From assembly GCF_018294505.1 (NCBI RefSeq), contig NC_057796.1:195421202-195485201 (forward strand): DNA of 64,000 bases, written 5' to 3'. Each line of letters starts with the position of its first letter. Position 1 is the stretch's first letter. Below are positions 10,187 to 21,552 of the stretch, piece by piece. The position numbers and the translations under genes were made by a program. Below the pieces are notes generated by a model, which saw only the letters and a list, made by a program, of their open reading frames with translations, was not told the DNA's origin and made no database searches. This DNA is from Triticum aestivum. Its lineage: Eukaryota; Streptophyta; Magnoliopsida; Poales; Poaceae.

Positions 10187-11936
10187 TGTCGGGGAACGTA
10201 GCATGCAAGTTCAAAATTTTCCTACGATCACACAAGATCTATCTAGGAGATGCATAGCAACGAGAGGGGGAGAGTGTGTCCACGTACCCTCGTAGACTGA
10301 AAGTGAAAGCGTTAGGTTAACGCGGTTGATGTAGTTGAACGTCTTCACGATCCAACCGATCTAGTACCGAACGTACGGCACCTCCGAGTTATACACACGT
10401 TCAGCTCGATGACATCCCTCGAACTCTTGATCCAGCAGAGGGTTGAGGGAGATTTTCGTCAGCACGACGACGTGGTGACGGTGATGGTGATATGACCCGC
10501 GCAGGGCTTCGCCTAAGCACTACGTGAATATGACCAGAGGAGTAAACCGTGGAGAGAGACGCCGCACACGGCTTGGAACAATTGGTGTGTCTCCAAGGGG
10601 TGCCCTTCCCACGTATATAAAGGAGGGAGAGGGAGGAGGCCGGCCCTAGAGGGCGCGCCATAAGGGGGAAGTCCTACTAGGACTCCTAGTCCCAGTAGGA
10701 TTCGACCCCCCTTCTTTTCCTTCTCTTGGAGGTGGAAAGGGGGAAGGAGCGGGAGTAGGAGAAGGAAAGGGGGGTGGCGCCCCCTTCCCTAGTCCAATTC
10801 GGCCTCCTCCCTTGTGGGGGGCGCACCAGCCCCTTGTGGGCTGATTAGCCTCCCTCCTATGGCCCATATCTTTCCCCGGGGGGGGGGGGTTCGGTAACCC
10901 CTCCGGTACTCCGGTATGTACCCGATACACTCTAGAACCCTTCCGGTGTCCGAATACTACCTTCTAATATATCAATCTTTACCTCTCGACCATTTTGAGA
11001 CTCCTAGTCATGTCCGTGATCTCATCCGGGACTCCGAACAATCTTCGGTCACCAAAACACATAACTCATAATACAAATCGTCATCGAACGTTAAGCGTGC
11101 GGACCCTACGGGTTCGAGAACTATGTAGACATGACCGAGACACATCTCTGATCAATAACCAACAACGGAACCTGGATGCTCATATTGGTTCCTACATATT
11201 CTACGAAGATATTTATCGGTCAAACCGCAATGACAACATACATCGTTCCCTTTGTCATCGTTATGTTACTTGCCCGAGATTCGATCGTCAGTATCTTCAT
11301 ACCTAGTTCAATCTCGTTACCAGCAAGTCTCTTTACTCGTTCTGTAATGCATCATCCCGCAACTAACTCATTAGTCACATTGCTTGCAAGGCTTATCGTG
11401 ATGTGCATTACCGAGAGGGCCCAGAGATACCTCTCCGATACTCGGAGTGACAAATCCTAATCTTGATCTATGCCAACCCAACAAACACCTTCCGAGACAC
11501 CTGTAGAGCATCTTTATAATCACCCAGATACGTTGTGATGTTTGATAGCACACAAGGTGTTCCCCCGGTATTCGGGAGTTGCATAATCTCATAGTCAAAG
11601 GAATATGTATAAGTCATGAAGAAACCAATAGCAATAAAACTTAATGATCATTATGCTAAGCTAACAGATGGATCTTGTCCATCACATCATTCTCCTAATG
11701 ATGTGATCATGTTCATCAAATGGCAACACATGTCTATGGTTAGGAAACTTAACCATCTTTGATTAACGAGCTAGTCTAGTAGAGGCTTAGTAGGGACATG
11801 GTGTTTTGTCTATGTATCCACACATGTAGGAAGTTTCCGGTTAATACAATTCTAGTATGTATAATAAAAATTTATCATGATATAAGGAAATATAAAATAA
11901 CAGCTTTATTATTGCCTCTAGGGCATATTTCCTTCA
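10187..11936 (-). repeat. Element G 5' LTR (1,750 bp)
   Basis: Starts TGTCGGGGAACG and ends GGCATATTTCCTTCA. It holds the two AAACTTAA copies (11637-11644, 11745-11752) between which the 3' LTR has lost sequence. A poly-G run lies near 10876-10889. On the minus strand it would carry promoter, transcript start and polyadenylation signals. Confidence 0.93.
10612..10622 (-). promoter_or_regulatory. TATA-like box in element G 5' LTR
   Basis: CGTATATAAAG on the plus strand, CTTTATATACG in the direction of element transcription. The position in the LTR fits a U3 core promoter; activity is inferred. Confidence 0.45.
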
Positions 11937-11941
11937 GTTTC
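11937..11941. repeat. TSD of element G, right copy (GTTTC)
   Basis: Identical to 2377-2381. Confidence 0.9.
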
Positions 11942-11960
11942 TATGGTTGCACAACCATGG

Positions 11961-12657
11961 AAAGTTTTAAATTGGAATATCAAAGTTATGAACTCTCCGG
12001 ATAAATGGTTTTGCATATTTAGAACAAGATTGATGAAATTGGTTATCAGGTTATATGCTTTCAAGAAACAAGGAAGATAATTTTTTATCAGGCCTTCATC
12101 AAACAATTTTGCACACCTAGGTTTGAGAGCTTTGCATTCCAACTCTCCATGGAAGATCAGGTGACATATTAACTGTCTGGTGCTTTGCAGATTTCAGAGG
12201 AGATATAGTCTTTCAAAATGAATATGAAGTTTCAGTGGTATTACAACCAGTTAAACGTGGTAGCTGTTGGACTCTTATCTACATCTATGCTCTATGTCAA
12301 GATGACAAAAATCAAGAATTTCTAGGTTGGCTTGCAGATATCTGCATTCCAGAAGAGGCTGGCTGGTTGATTGTGCAATATTTTAACATGATTATAAGTT
12401 TTCAAGATAGGAATAAGGTAGGTGGTAATATCTCAGACATGCTTCAATTCAATGTTGTGATTAGTCAGCTTGGCCTTGTGGACATTCCTCTCAAAGAGAG
12501 AAATTTTACATGGAGTAATATGCAGACTAATTCCCTTCTTGAAAAGCTTGATTGGTTCTTCACTTCTACCTCCTGGACTTTGACATACCCTAACACAATG
12601 GCCCAACCACTAGCTATGACAACTTCTGACCATGTGCCATGTGTCATTCAAATTAAA
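11961..12657 (+). pseudogene. LINE ORF2 endonuclease (APE-type) remnant
   Basis: Starts KVLNWNIKVMNSPDKW, the N-terminal strand of plant L1 endonucleases (family: LNWNxRGINS). After a stop near 12078 another frame gives FIKQFCTPRFESFAFQ. From 12235 a long frame has WLIVQYFNMI (family WLIVGDFNMI; here the Gly-Asp pair is Gln-Tyr), LKERNFTWSNMQ, EKLDWFFTS and TSDHVP, the last containing the catalytic Asp-His. It would nick target DNA to prime reverse transcription. Similarity ends near 12657, where RT should follow. Confidence 0.82.
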
Positions 12658-12704
12658 AATGAGGAATTTGTTCCTTGCCTATGTGGTCCCAAGATGCATT
12701 TGTT

Positions 12705-12920
12705 TAATGGGCCTTTTCCCTGCGTTGCCTCCATTCTACGCGAAAAAATGAGAAAGGAACATATGTTTCATTTCCCATGAAAATAGAGGCGAGGAAGACT
12801 TTCCACAAGATTGAGAAGGAGGATTTCATTAGTTTTCAATGGTGAGAAAGGTAAAAATATCCTAAGGAACAACTTTCCTTTGGTTTTCTTACGTTTTTCC
12901 TTCGTACAGAATGGAGCCTT
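12705..12920. repeat. Possible small MITE-like inverted repeat
   Basis: CTCCATTCTACGCGAAAAAA near 12729 and, reverse-complemented, CTCCATTCTGTACGAAGG near 12911 form an imperfect inverted repeat about 190 bp apart. TTTA occurs just outside both ends. The exact ends are not clear. Confidence 0.3.
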
Positions 12921-13560
12921 TAGGGTGGTCGATTTGTAACACGAAAAAATTCTAAATTTTGGAATGTTAATTATTTAAATACAAGTAATTAAACTTTGCT
13001 TGTGTTGCTAAAGTTTAGGTATAGGATTTGAAGCTTTTAAAGTTTGAATGAATATTAAAATGAGAAGGCATAAAAACACTTCTCCGAATATTCACTTTCT
13101 TTATATTATTTGTATTTTAGTATTTAATACAAATCCAACTAAAAAACAAACGAGAGGATGTAATATCACACTTTTAATATATAAAAGAGTTGGTAAAATG
13201 TTTTAAATATTTTTTGGACATTTATTTGGAGTTTCAAAATATTTTGGTATTCTCTTTTGAACCCTAAATTAAAATTAGGGAGTATTTATGCACCAAAATA
13301 GAATTTAGAAAATAATATATGTATTTATTTAATATTTGGGTATTAAATACTTTTCCTATGCTTCAAATATTATTCTGGATATATTTGGATTTTTTTTCAT
13401 TTTTTCCCAAATTGAATTGGATTGATTCGAGAGATAAAATCAAATTCAAAACTAGAAAAGAAATAGAAAACAGAAAATAAATAGGAAGCACCTAAATGGG
13501 CCAAATCCTAGCAGCAGCAAAAGGAAATTCTATCCCTTCTCCCTGAACCGGATTTTTTCT
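12921..13560. other. AT-rich LTR-like segment
   Basis: After TGTAACACGAAAAAATTC (from about 12937) comes AT-rich sequence resembling grass LTRs that begin TGTAACACCCCGAAAATT. I cannot find the matching end, a TSD or a primer site, so it may be a truncated solo LTR. No gene. Confidence 0.3.
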
Positions 13561-15120
13561 GGTATTTTCGTTTTTTTAGTAAAAAAATCGTTTTTTGATT
13601 TTTTTTGTTTTATGTGTATTGTTTTATCTTTTATTCTGTTTTCTTTTTTATAATATCATATTAAAAAACAGAATTTCACAATTTGTTTGAACATTCAAAG
13701 CATGTTCAGAATTCTAAAATTTTGTTTGCATTTTGTAAAAATGTTTGGAACATATTTTTTTCAGTCAGAAATTTGTTCGAAATTCAATAACTGTTCCTAG
13801 TTATTCGAAAGTGTGCATATTTTAGAAAATTTGTTAGGGAATTGAAAAAATGACCAAGTTTAAAAACATTAAAAATACAAAAATATTCAAGTTTGTAGGA
13901 ATGTTCACAAATTCAAAAGGCAAGTCGTTATTGAAAAACATGTTTGCTATAGTACCTCCCAGTTTTAAAACTTTCTTCATGTTTTCAAATAATTTTCGAG
14001 AATGATTTCAAGAATGTTCAGAATTCGAAAAATGTTCAAGATTTTCGAGTTTAAATTTTTTGGTCAAAACTTTGCAAAATATTTGTTCTCTAAAAAATAT
14101 TCACTTTTTCAAAAAGATGTTTGGCCTTCGTTTTCAAGATCTGGTACTCTCTGTTGTTAGCTTTTCTTAATGTATCGCACTGCCTAAGTAGAGATCAGTG
14201 CTCGTTAGCTATAGTGGCTAGTATCCCGTAGTCTCAAGCGGGGAGCGGTTGGGTCTGAATCATGGCAACGCATTTTTCTTTTTGGGGCATTTTTCACTGG
14301 CGCAAACTCGTGGTACAACATCCGCCAGTGGGCCGGCCCATCGCGGCTCCGTGCGTGTAAAACTACAGCAATTTGTCGCAAAGAGCGACACATAGGAACT
14401 CCCCCCTCCTTTCCTTGAGAGCGCTCCTATTCAGGCGGCCACACGCTATGTTATGTGGGGCGGCCCACCAACACGAAGCACTCTCTCCTGATCGGTTGAT
14501 GCGAAGGCGCTCGCTCGGGTGGCTCCCATTTGACGTAAGTTGGTACTGGCCCGGGTCGCTCCCGATCCAAAAAAAACGATGTGATTTATGGACTGGACAT
14601 GTTGATGAATGACTAGGCATGTTAACTATTTAAAAGTTCATACATATAAAAAAAATCAAAAAAATCAACTATTTTAAAAAAGTTCACAAATTGAGACAAA
14701 AAGTTCAGAAATTGCAAAATTGTTCAAGATTTTGAAAAAGAAAATCATGTATTTGAGATCAAAAAGTTCATGAATTTGAGGAAAAAATCTCCAATTTACA
14801 AAAAAGTTCAAGAATTTGGAAAAAGTTCACGAGTTTGAGAGAAGTTCATAAATATGAAAAGTTAAAAGTTCACAAAAACTAAAAACTTTCACGGATTTGA
14901 AAAAAGTTCATGAGTTTTGAAAAATTTCAGGAAAAAGGAAAAGAAAAACAATAGAGAAAAGGAAAACAAAAAGGAAATAAAAAATAAAAAAAGTTAAAAT
15001 AAAAAGAATAAAAAATGGAGCAAAAACCAGGTAAAAAATTCACACTGGGAAAACTCAGTGGGACCTACAAAACCGACGGGAAAAAACTTACATGGGTCTA
15101 CCCGTTTTTGTAACATCCCT
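13561..15120. repeat. AT-rich field of degenerate GTTCA-type repeats around a GC-richer core
   Basis: 13670-14120 and 14630-14940 are dense in variants of AAAAAGTTCANAAATTTG in the same orientation (for example GTTCAGAATTC, GTTCAAGATTTT, GTTCACAAATTG). Between them 14180-14620 is GC-richer and unlike its flanks. Such arms are common in grass class II elements, but I found no clear terminal inverted repeat or TSD. It occupies the place of the LINE reverse transcriptase. Confidence 0.45.
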
Positions 15121-15129
15121 AACCTAAAC

Positions 15130-15850
15130 CCGTAGACCTTTTGCTATCCATGTATTATATTCGGCAGGCTGGGCATTGCCAACCTTGATAACTTTGCCTT
15201 CGCTCTTAGACTCTTGTGGCTTTGGCTTCTTGGACAGAACCGGCTAAGTCTTGGGTTGGGCTTGGATTGCCATGCAATGAGCGGTACAAAGCCCTTTTTG
15301 CCGCAACCACAATCATCGCTATTGGCAATGGTGCGAAGGCCCTTTTCTGGGAGTCCTCTTAGCTAAATGGTGTGCGACCCAAAGATATTGCCCCCAAGAT
15401 TTTTGAGTGCTCTAGGAAAAAATTTCCTCGATTCAAACGGCCTTGCATGCATAACAACTTCTTAGTGAGTTAGATTAACACCTACTAGGGCCTCATGCTT
15501 GAACACATCCAACAATTTGTGTATCTTTGGGAGAAGCTTACCTCCAATCAGTTAGTCCTAGACGTTCCTAATGCGTTCACCTGAAAGTTCACCTCAGATG
15601 GTGTGTATTCCACGTCCTCGTCCTACAAAGCATAGGGTCACACCACTTTGGCCATGTACTCTGTCTGTTTGGAAAGTTTGGCCGCCGCTGAAATGTATAC
15701 TCTTTGCTTGGCTTGTTATCCAAAACAAAGTTTGGATGACGGATAGGCTTGAGCTCCAAGAACGGCCCAACTGTGGCCTTTGTCCTCTCTGTAAGCAAAC
15801 CCACGGGACTTTGACGCATCTCCTCAGCCACTGCCGTTTCTCGGGAGTAA
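15130..15850 (+). pseudogene. LINE ORF2 C-terminal region with zinc-finger (zf-RVT) domain
   Basis: From about 15165 the translation has LGIANLDNFAFALRLLWLW, matching plant LINE ORF2 downstream of RT. After frame changes, 15571-15850 has VWKVWPPLKCILFAWLVIQN, DRLELQERPNCGLCPLC and HLLSHCRF, the zf-RVT domain with its CxxC...H...C ligands, thought to bind nucleic acid in target-primed reverse transcription. Several frameshifts are present. It is followed by a 290-bp insert and then the rest of the tail. Confidence 0.8.
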
Positions 15851-16134
15851 ATATCCAAAAACCACCACAATTGCGTCCCACGGTGCCAAAAACCACTGTT
15901 TTCATAAAAGTTTGCTGAAAACACCGATTCTGAGTAAATGTTTGCTAAAAGCACCAAAAATGATGATTGACCACATTTTGACACAAAAATTGACAACCAA
16001 GCCCATCCATCAGGGCCACGAGGCATGGGATAACGGTTGGCGGAGACGGGCATCATTGCTGCCATATGGGGTCCATCCATGAGGGCACTATATGGTGATT
16101 TTTGGCAATTTAGTCGCTTGTCGGTGAGGGTTTT
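15851..16134. repeat. Insert of about 285 bp, possibly a MITE
   Basis: LINE similarity stops at CACTGCCGTTTCTCGG and resumes at ATTGTGGACTGGCTTGGCC. Between them CCAAAAACCACCAC near the left and, reverse-complemented, GCCAAAAATCACCAT near the right form a weak inverted repeat. The ends are too imperfect to name a family. Confidence 0.4.
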
Positions 16135-16513
16135 GTGTAACATTGTGGACTGGCTTGGCCTCCTGGATGTCAAACCTCGAGAATGAAGCTTTAGAGGTAG
16201 CATCAACGAGTGGTGTATCGGCGTCACCCAAGCCAGAGGTCACTCCAGGAAGGCCATGTCATCCTTGCTGATGTTGATCTCCTAGGATCTTAGGAAGGAA
16301 TGCAACATGAGGGTCTTTCGCAACACCATGACTCCTTCATCGTTCTTGGTGTGCAACATCAAAGAGTAAACTAGTTCGTGGGTGCTCGCGGACGCCAAGT
16401 ATTTGGGTTTTATAATGCCTCTAGAGTGATGACCTTTTTTCTTGTCCTTTGTCGTGCTTTGATACAAACCTTCTCTCCTAATTAATAAAAAGGCAAGCCT
16501 TTTGCATCGTTTT
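16135..16513 (+). pseudogene. LINE ORF2 extreme C-terminus and 3' UTR
   Basis: Frame pieces read DWLGLLDVKPREW, WCIGVTQARGHSRKAMSSLL and KECNMRVFRNTMTPSS, matching the plant LINE ending 'W-x-ERNARVFRN' and a last motif near LADAKYLGFIMP. A short UTR with AATAAAAAGGC ends GTTTTAAAAAA at about 16513, a decayed poly(A) tail. Stops interrupt the frame. Confidence 0.75.
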
Positions 16514-17076
16514 AAAAAATATCGACGCATGCGTGCTATGTGTTGGTCGACGTTGTATGTAGTACTAGCAAATATGTCTGTGCGTTGCAACGGGAGAATA
16601 TTTATTCATACATCTAATTTACAGAAGAGAATAATGTAAAGGTCGTTTCACGGCTGAGAATTCCAAAGACTTCACGCGGCTTCCTCCGATAGTCTTCTTG
16701 GAGTGGTTTGGGGTAGTGTAGCCCTTCTGTATCACCCTTGTATCTTGCCTTGAGTGTATGGGTTTGGTGTCAAGTTGTATGGTTTGGATGTTTGATTGAT
16801 CATTGCTTCATATATAAAGCGGGGCGCAAACCTTTTTCTGTAAAGGTCATATCTAAAATCAAAGACATACACCAATAAATATAGATTATAAATTGGGAAG
16901 GAACCAAAAATTTAGATACTTGGTGGATATGAACAAGGGTATGATGATCCTTCAAACCAGGTGATATAGGGATGTAGTACATCAGAAAGAGAAAGGAAAA
17001 AAATTATACACGATGATCCTTCAAACCAGATAGTAAAGGGATGTAAACACCAGAAGAAGAAAAAGTTCTAAGGGCA
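16514..17076. other. Unassigned segment with LINE-like tail and a local duplication
   Basis: 16560-16600 contains TGTGCGTTGCAACGGG, common at the ends of some grass transposons. 16640-16845 resembles a second LINE 3' UTR (ATATAAAGCGGGGCGCAAACC). GATGATCCTTCAAACCAG is repeated at about 16938 and 17009 with similar flanks. No gene found. Confidence 0.35.
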
Positions 17077-17172
17077 TTTCCAACGTTGACCCGCAAATTT
17101 GCTCCGACATCCGTTCACGGATAGGGGGGCCTGTCCACGTACACGGATGTCAGACGCGGCCTCCAACGCTGC
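17077..17172. mobile_element. Left end of a class-II-like unit (continues at 60579)
   Basis: GGGCATTTCCAACGTTGACC and the following GC-rich text with CGGACATCCGT-type motifs resemble the start of a common Triticeae repeat whose interior has 'aaccggacgaaattcatacaaac'. That interior appears at 60579-60700, directly after the solo LTR, which suggests one unit split by the LTR. The assignment rests on remembered sequence similarity. Confidence 0.4.
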
Positions 17173-18539
17173 ACTTTTATATGCTTTTCATGGACTAACA
17201 TATTGACCTACTGCAATGTGTTAGTTGCTATTTTCTGCTTGTTTTTGGTTTTCTAGAAAATCCATATCAAATGATGTCCAAATGCAGCGAAACTTTTTGA
17301 CGATTTTTTCTGGAAGGAAAGGGACCCAGGAGGCTTCGAGGGAGTAATAGAAAACCCACATAGGCCCCACGAGCCACTTGGGCGTGCCCAGGTGGTGGCC
17401 GCGCCCAAGTGCCTCGTGGTCCCCCTGTGGCACCTCTTCGCGTGATTCCAACTCTGAAAATTCCTATAAATATCAAAAACCCCGAAAGTTAACCTAGAAC
17501 TTTGACTCCACCGCCGCAAGCTTTGTACCAAAGAGATCCCATCTGGAACCCTGTTCTGACACCCTATCGGAGGCCATCTTCATCATCTCGGCGGTCTCCA
17601 TGACGAGGAGGGAGTGCTCACCCTCGGGGCTGAGGGTATGTACCAGTAGCTATGTGTTTGATCCCTCTCTCTTGTCTCTCATGTTCTTGATTTGGCACGA
17701 TCTTGATGTACCGCAAGCTTTGTTAATATAGTTGGATCATATGGTGTTTTTCTCCCCCTCTATCTTGTTGTGATGAATTGAGTTTTTACCTTTGAGGTTT
17801 CACCATTATCGGATCGAATTACTTTTTGGATTTGAGAACACTTGATGTATGTCTTGCATGTGGATACCGTGGTGACAATGGGGTGTTGTATTGATTCATT
17901 TGATATATGTTTTGGCAATCAACTTGCGGGTTCCCGCGGTGACATTGGGGTAATCTATGCATACGCGTGATGCACGTTTTCATCCTACTTTCCCCGGTAG
18001 AAACTTTGGGGCACTCTTTGAAGTTCTTTGCGTTGGATAGAATATTATGAATCTGAAGTTGTTTGATGCATATCGAATAATCAACTCACAGATACTTGTG
18101 ATGACATTGGAGTATCTAGGTGACATTAGAGTTGGTTGATGCGTATCATATGATGTTATTTTAGTACACTCTAGGGTTGTTTGTGGTACTTATAGGGATG
18201 ACTCAATAGATTGATTGGAAATGATAACTTTGAGGTGGTTTTGTACCCTACAACAATTTCATCTTATGTTCTCCGCTAGATAAGAACTCTGAAGTGACTC
18301 TTTGTCGCACGTTAAGGGATTGTTATATGATTCAATTATGTTAGCACTGCTGAGAGATTGCACTAATGAAAGTATGAACCCTAGGCCTTGTTTCTAAGCA
18401 TTGCTATACCGTTTGTGCTCCGTTTTTTCACTTGCTACCTTGCTGTTTTTATATTTTCAGATTACAAAAATCTATATCTACTATCCATACTACACTTATA
18501 TCACCATCTTTTCGCCGAACTAGTGCACCTATACAATTT
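17173..18539 (+). repeat. Solo LTR of the TGATACGTCTCC family, left part (5'-truncated)
   Basis: From TTTTATATGC...GGACTAACATATT it follows the A-type LTR (compare 28005-29380): GC-rich U3/R, TATA-like TTCCTATAAATATC at 17461-17474, CATGACGAGGAGGGAGT, GGTATGTACCAGTAGC and TTCAGATTACAAAAATC. The first 100 bp or so of the LTR are missing. Element D is inserted at 18539/18540. The 3' end continues at 60373-60578. Confidence 0.8.
18535..18539. repeat. TSD of element D, left copy (AATTT)
   Basis: AATTT immediately before TGAAGGAAATATGCC; the same bases follow CCCAACA at 60368-60372. The split LTR reads through correctly when one copy is kept. Confidence 0.9.
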
Positions 18540-20311
18540 TGAAGGAAATATGCCCTAGAGGCAATAATAAAGTTGTTATTTTATATTTCCTTATATCATG
18601 ATAAATGTTTATTATTCATGCTAGAATTGTATTAACCGGAAACTTGATACATGTGTGAATACATAGATAAAACACCGTGTCCCTAGTAAGCCTCTACTAG
18701 ACTAGCTCATTAATCAGAGATGGTTAAGTTTCCTAACCATAGACATGTGCTGTCATTTGATGAATGGGATCACATTATTAGGAGAATGATGTGATGGACA
18801 AGACCCATCCGTTAGCTTAGCATATTGATCGTTCAGTTTTATTGCTATTGCTTTCTTCATGTCATATACATATTCCTTTGACTATGAGATTATGCAACTC
18901 CCGGATACCGAAGGAATACCTTGTGTGCTATCAAACGTCACAACGTAACTGGGTGATTATAAAGATGCTCTACAGGTATCTCCAAAGGTGTTTGTTGGGT
19001 TGGCATAGATTGAGATTAGGATTTGTCATTCCGAGTATCGCAGAGGTATCTCTGGGCCCTCTCGGTAATGCACATCATAATAAGCCTTGCAAGCAATGTG
19101 ACTAATGAGTTAGTTGCGGGATGATGTATTACAGAACGAGTAAAGAGACTTTCCGGTAACGAGATTGAACTAGGTATGAAGATACCGACGATCGAATCTC
19201 GGGCAAGTAACATACCGATGACAAAGGGAATAACATATGTTGTCATTACGGTACGACCAATAAAGATCTTTGTAGAATATGTAGGAACTAATATGAGCAT
19301 CCAGGTTCCACTATTGGTTATTGACCGGAGAGGTGTTTCGGTCATGTCTACATAGTTCTCGAACCCGTAGGGTCCGCACGCTCAACGTTCAATGACAATT
19401 TTGTATTATATGAGTTATGTGATTTGATGACTGAATGTTGTTCGGAGTCTCGGATGAGATCACGGACATGACGAGGAGTCTTGAAATGGTCGAAAGGTAA
19501 AGATTCATATATAGGACGATGACATTCGGACACCGGAAGTGTTCTGGGGGTACCGGGTACATATCGGGTCACCGGAAGGGGTTCCGGGCACCCCCCGGCA
19601 ACTATATGGGCCTAATGGGCCAAGAGGGGGACAGAGCAGCCCCTAAGGGGATGGTGCACCCCCATATAGGCTGAAATAGGAGGAGAAGGAAAGAGGGGAA
19701 GAGAGAAGGAAGGGGAGGGACTCGGCCTCCCCCTTCCTTCCCTCTCCCTCCTCCTTCCTCCCCCCTCCGGAACTTATGGAAGGGGGGAGGCCGAATTGGG
19801 GAGGTGCCCAAGTAGGATTCCTCCTACTTGGGGCGCCCCCTTGGCTGCCTCTCCTTCCCTCCAACCTATATATATGCGCGCGCGCGGGGGGGGGGGCACC
19901 TCTAGAACACACACCAACAATTGTTAGCCGTGTGCGGCGCCCCCCTCCACAGTTACTCCTCCTGTCATATTCACGTAGTGCTTAGGCGAAGCCCTGCGTG
20001 AATCACTTCACCATCATCGTCACCATGCCATCGTGCCGACGGAACTCTCCCTCGACACTTTGCTGGATCAATAGTTCGAGGGACATCATCAAGCTGAACG
20101 TGTGCAGAACTCGAAGGTGTCGTACGTTCGGTGCTTGATCGTTTGGAACGAGAAGAAGTTCGACTACGTCAACTGCGTTGTCATACGCTTCCGCTTTCGG
20201 TCTACGAGGGTACGTGGACACACTCCCCCCCTCTCATTGCTATGCATCTCCTAGATAGATCTTGCATGAGCGTAGGAATCATTTTGAAATTACATGCTAT
20301 GTTTCCCAACA
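18540..20311 (+). repeat. Element D 5' LTR (1,772 bp)
   Basis: Starts TGAAGGAAATATGCCC and ends TTTCCCAACA. Two GGCGCCCCC copies (19832-19840, 19936-19944) flank the TATA-containing segment that the 3' LTR has lost. (CG)n and poly-G runs lie at about 19875-19897. Confidence 0.94.
19864..19875 (+). promoter_or_regulatory. TATA-like box in element D 5' LTR
   Basis: ACCTATATATATG followed by (CG)n. Its place near the U3/R boundary fits a core promoter; activity is inferred. The segment is deleted from the 3' LTR. Confidence 0.5.
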
Positions 20312-20328
20312 GTGGCATCTGAGCCAGG
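20312..20328 (+). other. Element D primer-binding site
   Basis: GTGGCATCTGAGCCAGG directly after the LTR, close to the initiator Met tRNA complement TGGTATCAGAGCC. Confidence 0.82.
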
Positions 20329-21552
20329 TCTATGCGTAGATGGTATGCACGAGTAGAACACAATGAGTTGTGGGCGGTGATCGTCATACTGCTTACCACC
20401 AATGTCTTATTTTGATTCGGCGGTATTGTTAGATGAAGCGGCCCGGACCAACCTTACATGACCACGTTCATGAGACCGGTTCCACCAACAGACATGCAAC
20501 TAGTTTTGCATAAAGGTGGCTGGCGGGTGTCTGTTTCTCCAACTTTAGTTGAATCAAATTTGAGTGCGTCCGGTCCTTGTTGAAGGTTAAAACAAGAAAC
20601 TTGATAAATCACCATTGTGGTTTTGATGCGTAGGTAAGAACGCTTCTTGCTAGAAGCCCGTAGCAGCCACGTAAAACTTGCAACAACAAAGTAGAGGACA
20701 TCTAACTTGTTTTTGCAGGGCATGTTGGGATGTGATATGGTCAAGACATGATGTGATATAAGTTATTGTATGAGATGATCATGTTTTGTAAAAGTTATCG
20801 GCAATTGGCAGGAGCCTTATGGTTGTCGCTTTATTGTATGAAATGCAAACGCCATGTAATTGCTTTACTTTATCACTATGCGTTAGCGATAGTTGTAGAA
20901 GCAATAGTTGGCGAGACGACCACGACGCTACGATGGAGATCAAGGTGTCAAGCCGGTGACAATAGAGATCACGACGGTGCTTTGGAGATGGAGATCAAAG
21001 GCACAAGATGATGATGGCCATATCATGTCACATATTTTGATTGCATGAGATGTTTATCTTTTTATGCATCTTATTTTGCTTAGTACGGCGGTAGCATTAT
21101 AAGATGATCCCTTACTAAAATTTCAAGGTATAAGTGTTCTCCCTGAGTATGCACCGTTGCGACAGTTCGTCATGCTGAGACACCACGTGATGATCGGGTG
21201 TGATAAGCTCTATGTTCAGATACAGCGGGTGCAAGACAGTTTTGCAAATGCGGAATACTCGGGTTAAACTTGACGAGCCTAGCATGTACAGACATGGCCT
21301 CGAAATACTGGAGACTGAAAGGTCGAACGTGAATCATATAGTAGATATGATCAACATAGAGATGTTCACCATTGAAGACTACTCCATCTCACGTGATGAT
21401 CGGACATGGTTTAGTTGATTTGGATCACGTAATCATTTAGATGACTCGAGGGATGTCTATCTAAGTGGGAGTTCTTAAGTAATATGATTAATTGAACTTA
21501 ATTTATCATGAACTTAGTCCTGATAGTTTTTGCATATCTACGTTGTAGATCA
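20329..21552 (+). other. Element D untranslated leader
   Basis: About 1.2 kb between primer site and gag with no coding motif. It matches the leader of G and contains the empty site (CATCTTATAATG on the reverse strand, near 21098-21112) of the Harbinger-like insertion found in G. Confidence 0.75.

Larger units (their letters stand above)
2382..11936 (-). mobile_element. Element G: Angela/BARE/WIS-like Copia retrotransposon, full length, minus strand
   Basis: The outer ends are TGTTGGGGA (2382) and CATATTTCCTTCA (ending 11936), the reverse complement of the Angela-type LTR ends. A perfect 5-bp TSD GTTTC flanks it. Order on the minus strand: 5' LTR (10187-11936), Met-tRNA-like primer site, leader carrying a Harbinger-like insertion, gag, protease, integrase, RT, RNase H, polypurine tract, 3' LTR (2382-4024). 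Without the 1,082-bp insertion it is about 8.47 kb, normal for the family. All coding domains are broken. It sits in the LINE inter-ORF spacer. Confidence 0.95.
1590..16513 (+). mobile_element. Broken LINE (non-LTR retrotransposon) split by later insertions
   Basis: Four separated stretches read in LINE order on the plus strand: end of ORF1 (1590-2033), inter-ORF spacer (2034-2381 and 11942-11960), start of ORF2 with the endonuclease (11961-12657), and end of ORF2 with a zinc-finger domain and 3' UTR (15130-15850 and about 16135-16513), closing on AAAAAA. An Angela-like element is inserted in the spacer with TSD GTTTC. The reverse transcriptase region is absent; 12658-15129 holds unrelated AT-rich DNA. 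A 290-bp insert also splits the tail. Frameshifts and stops occur throughout. The 5' end is uncertain. Confidence 0.7.
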
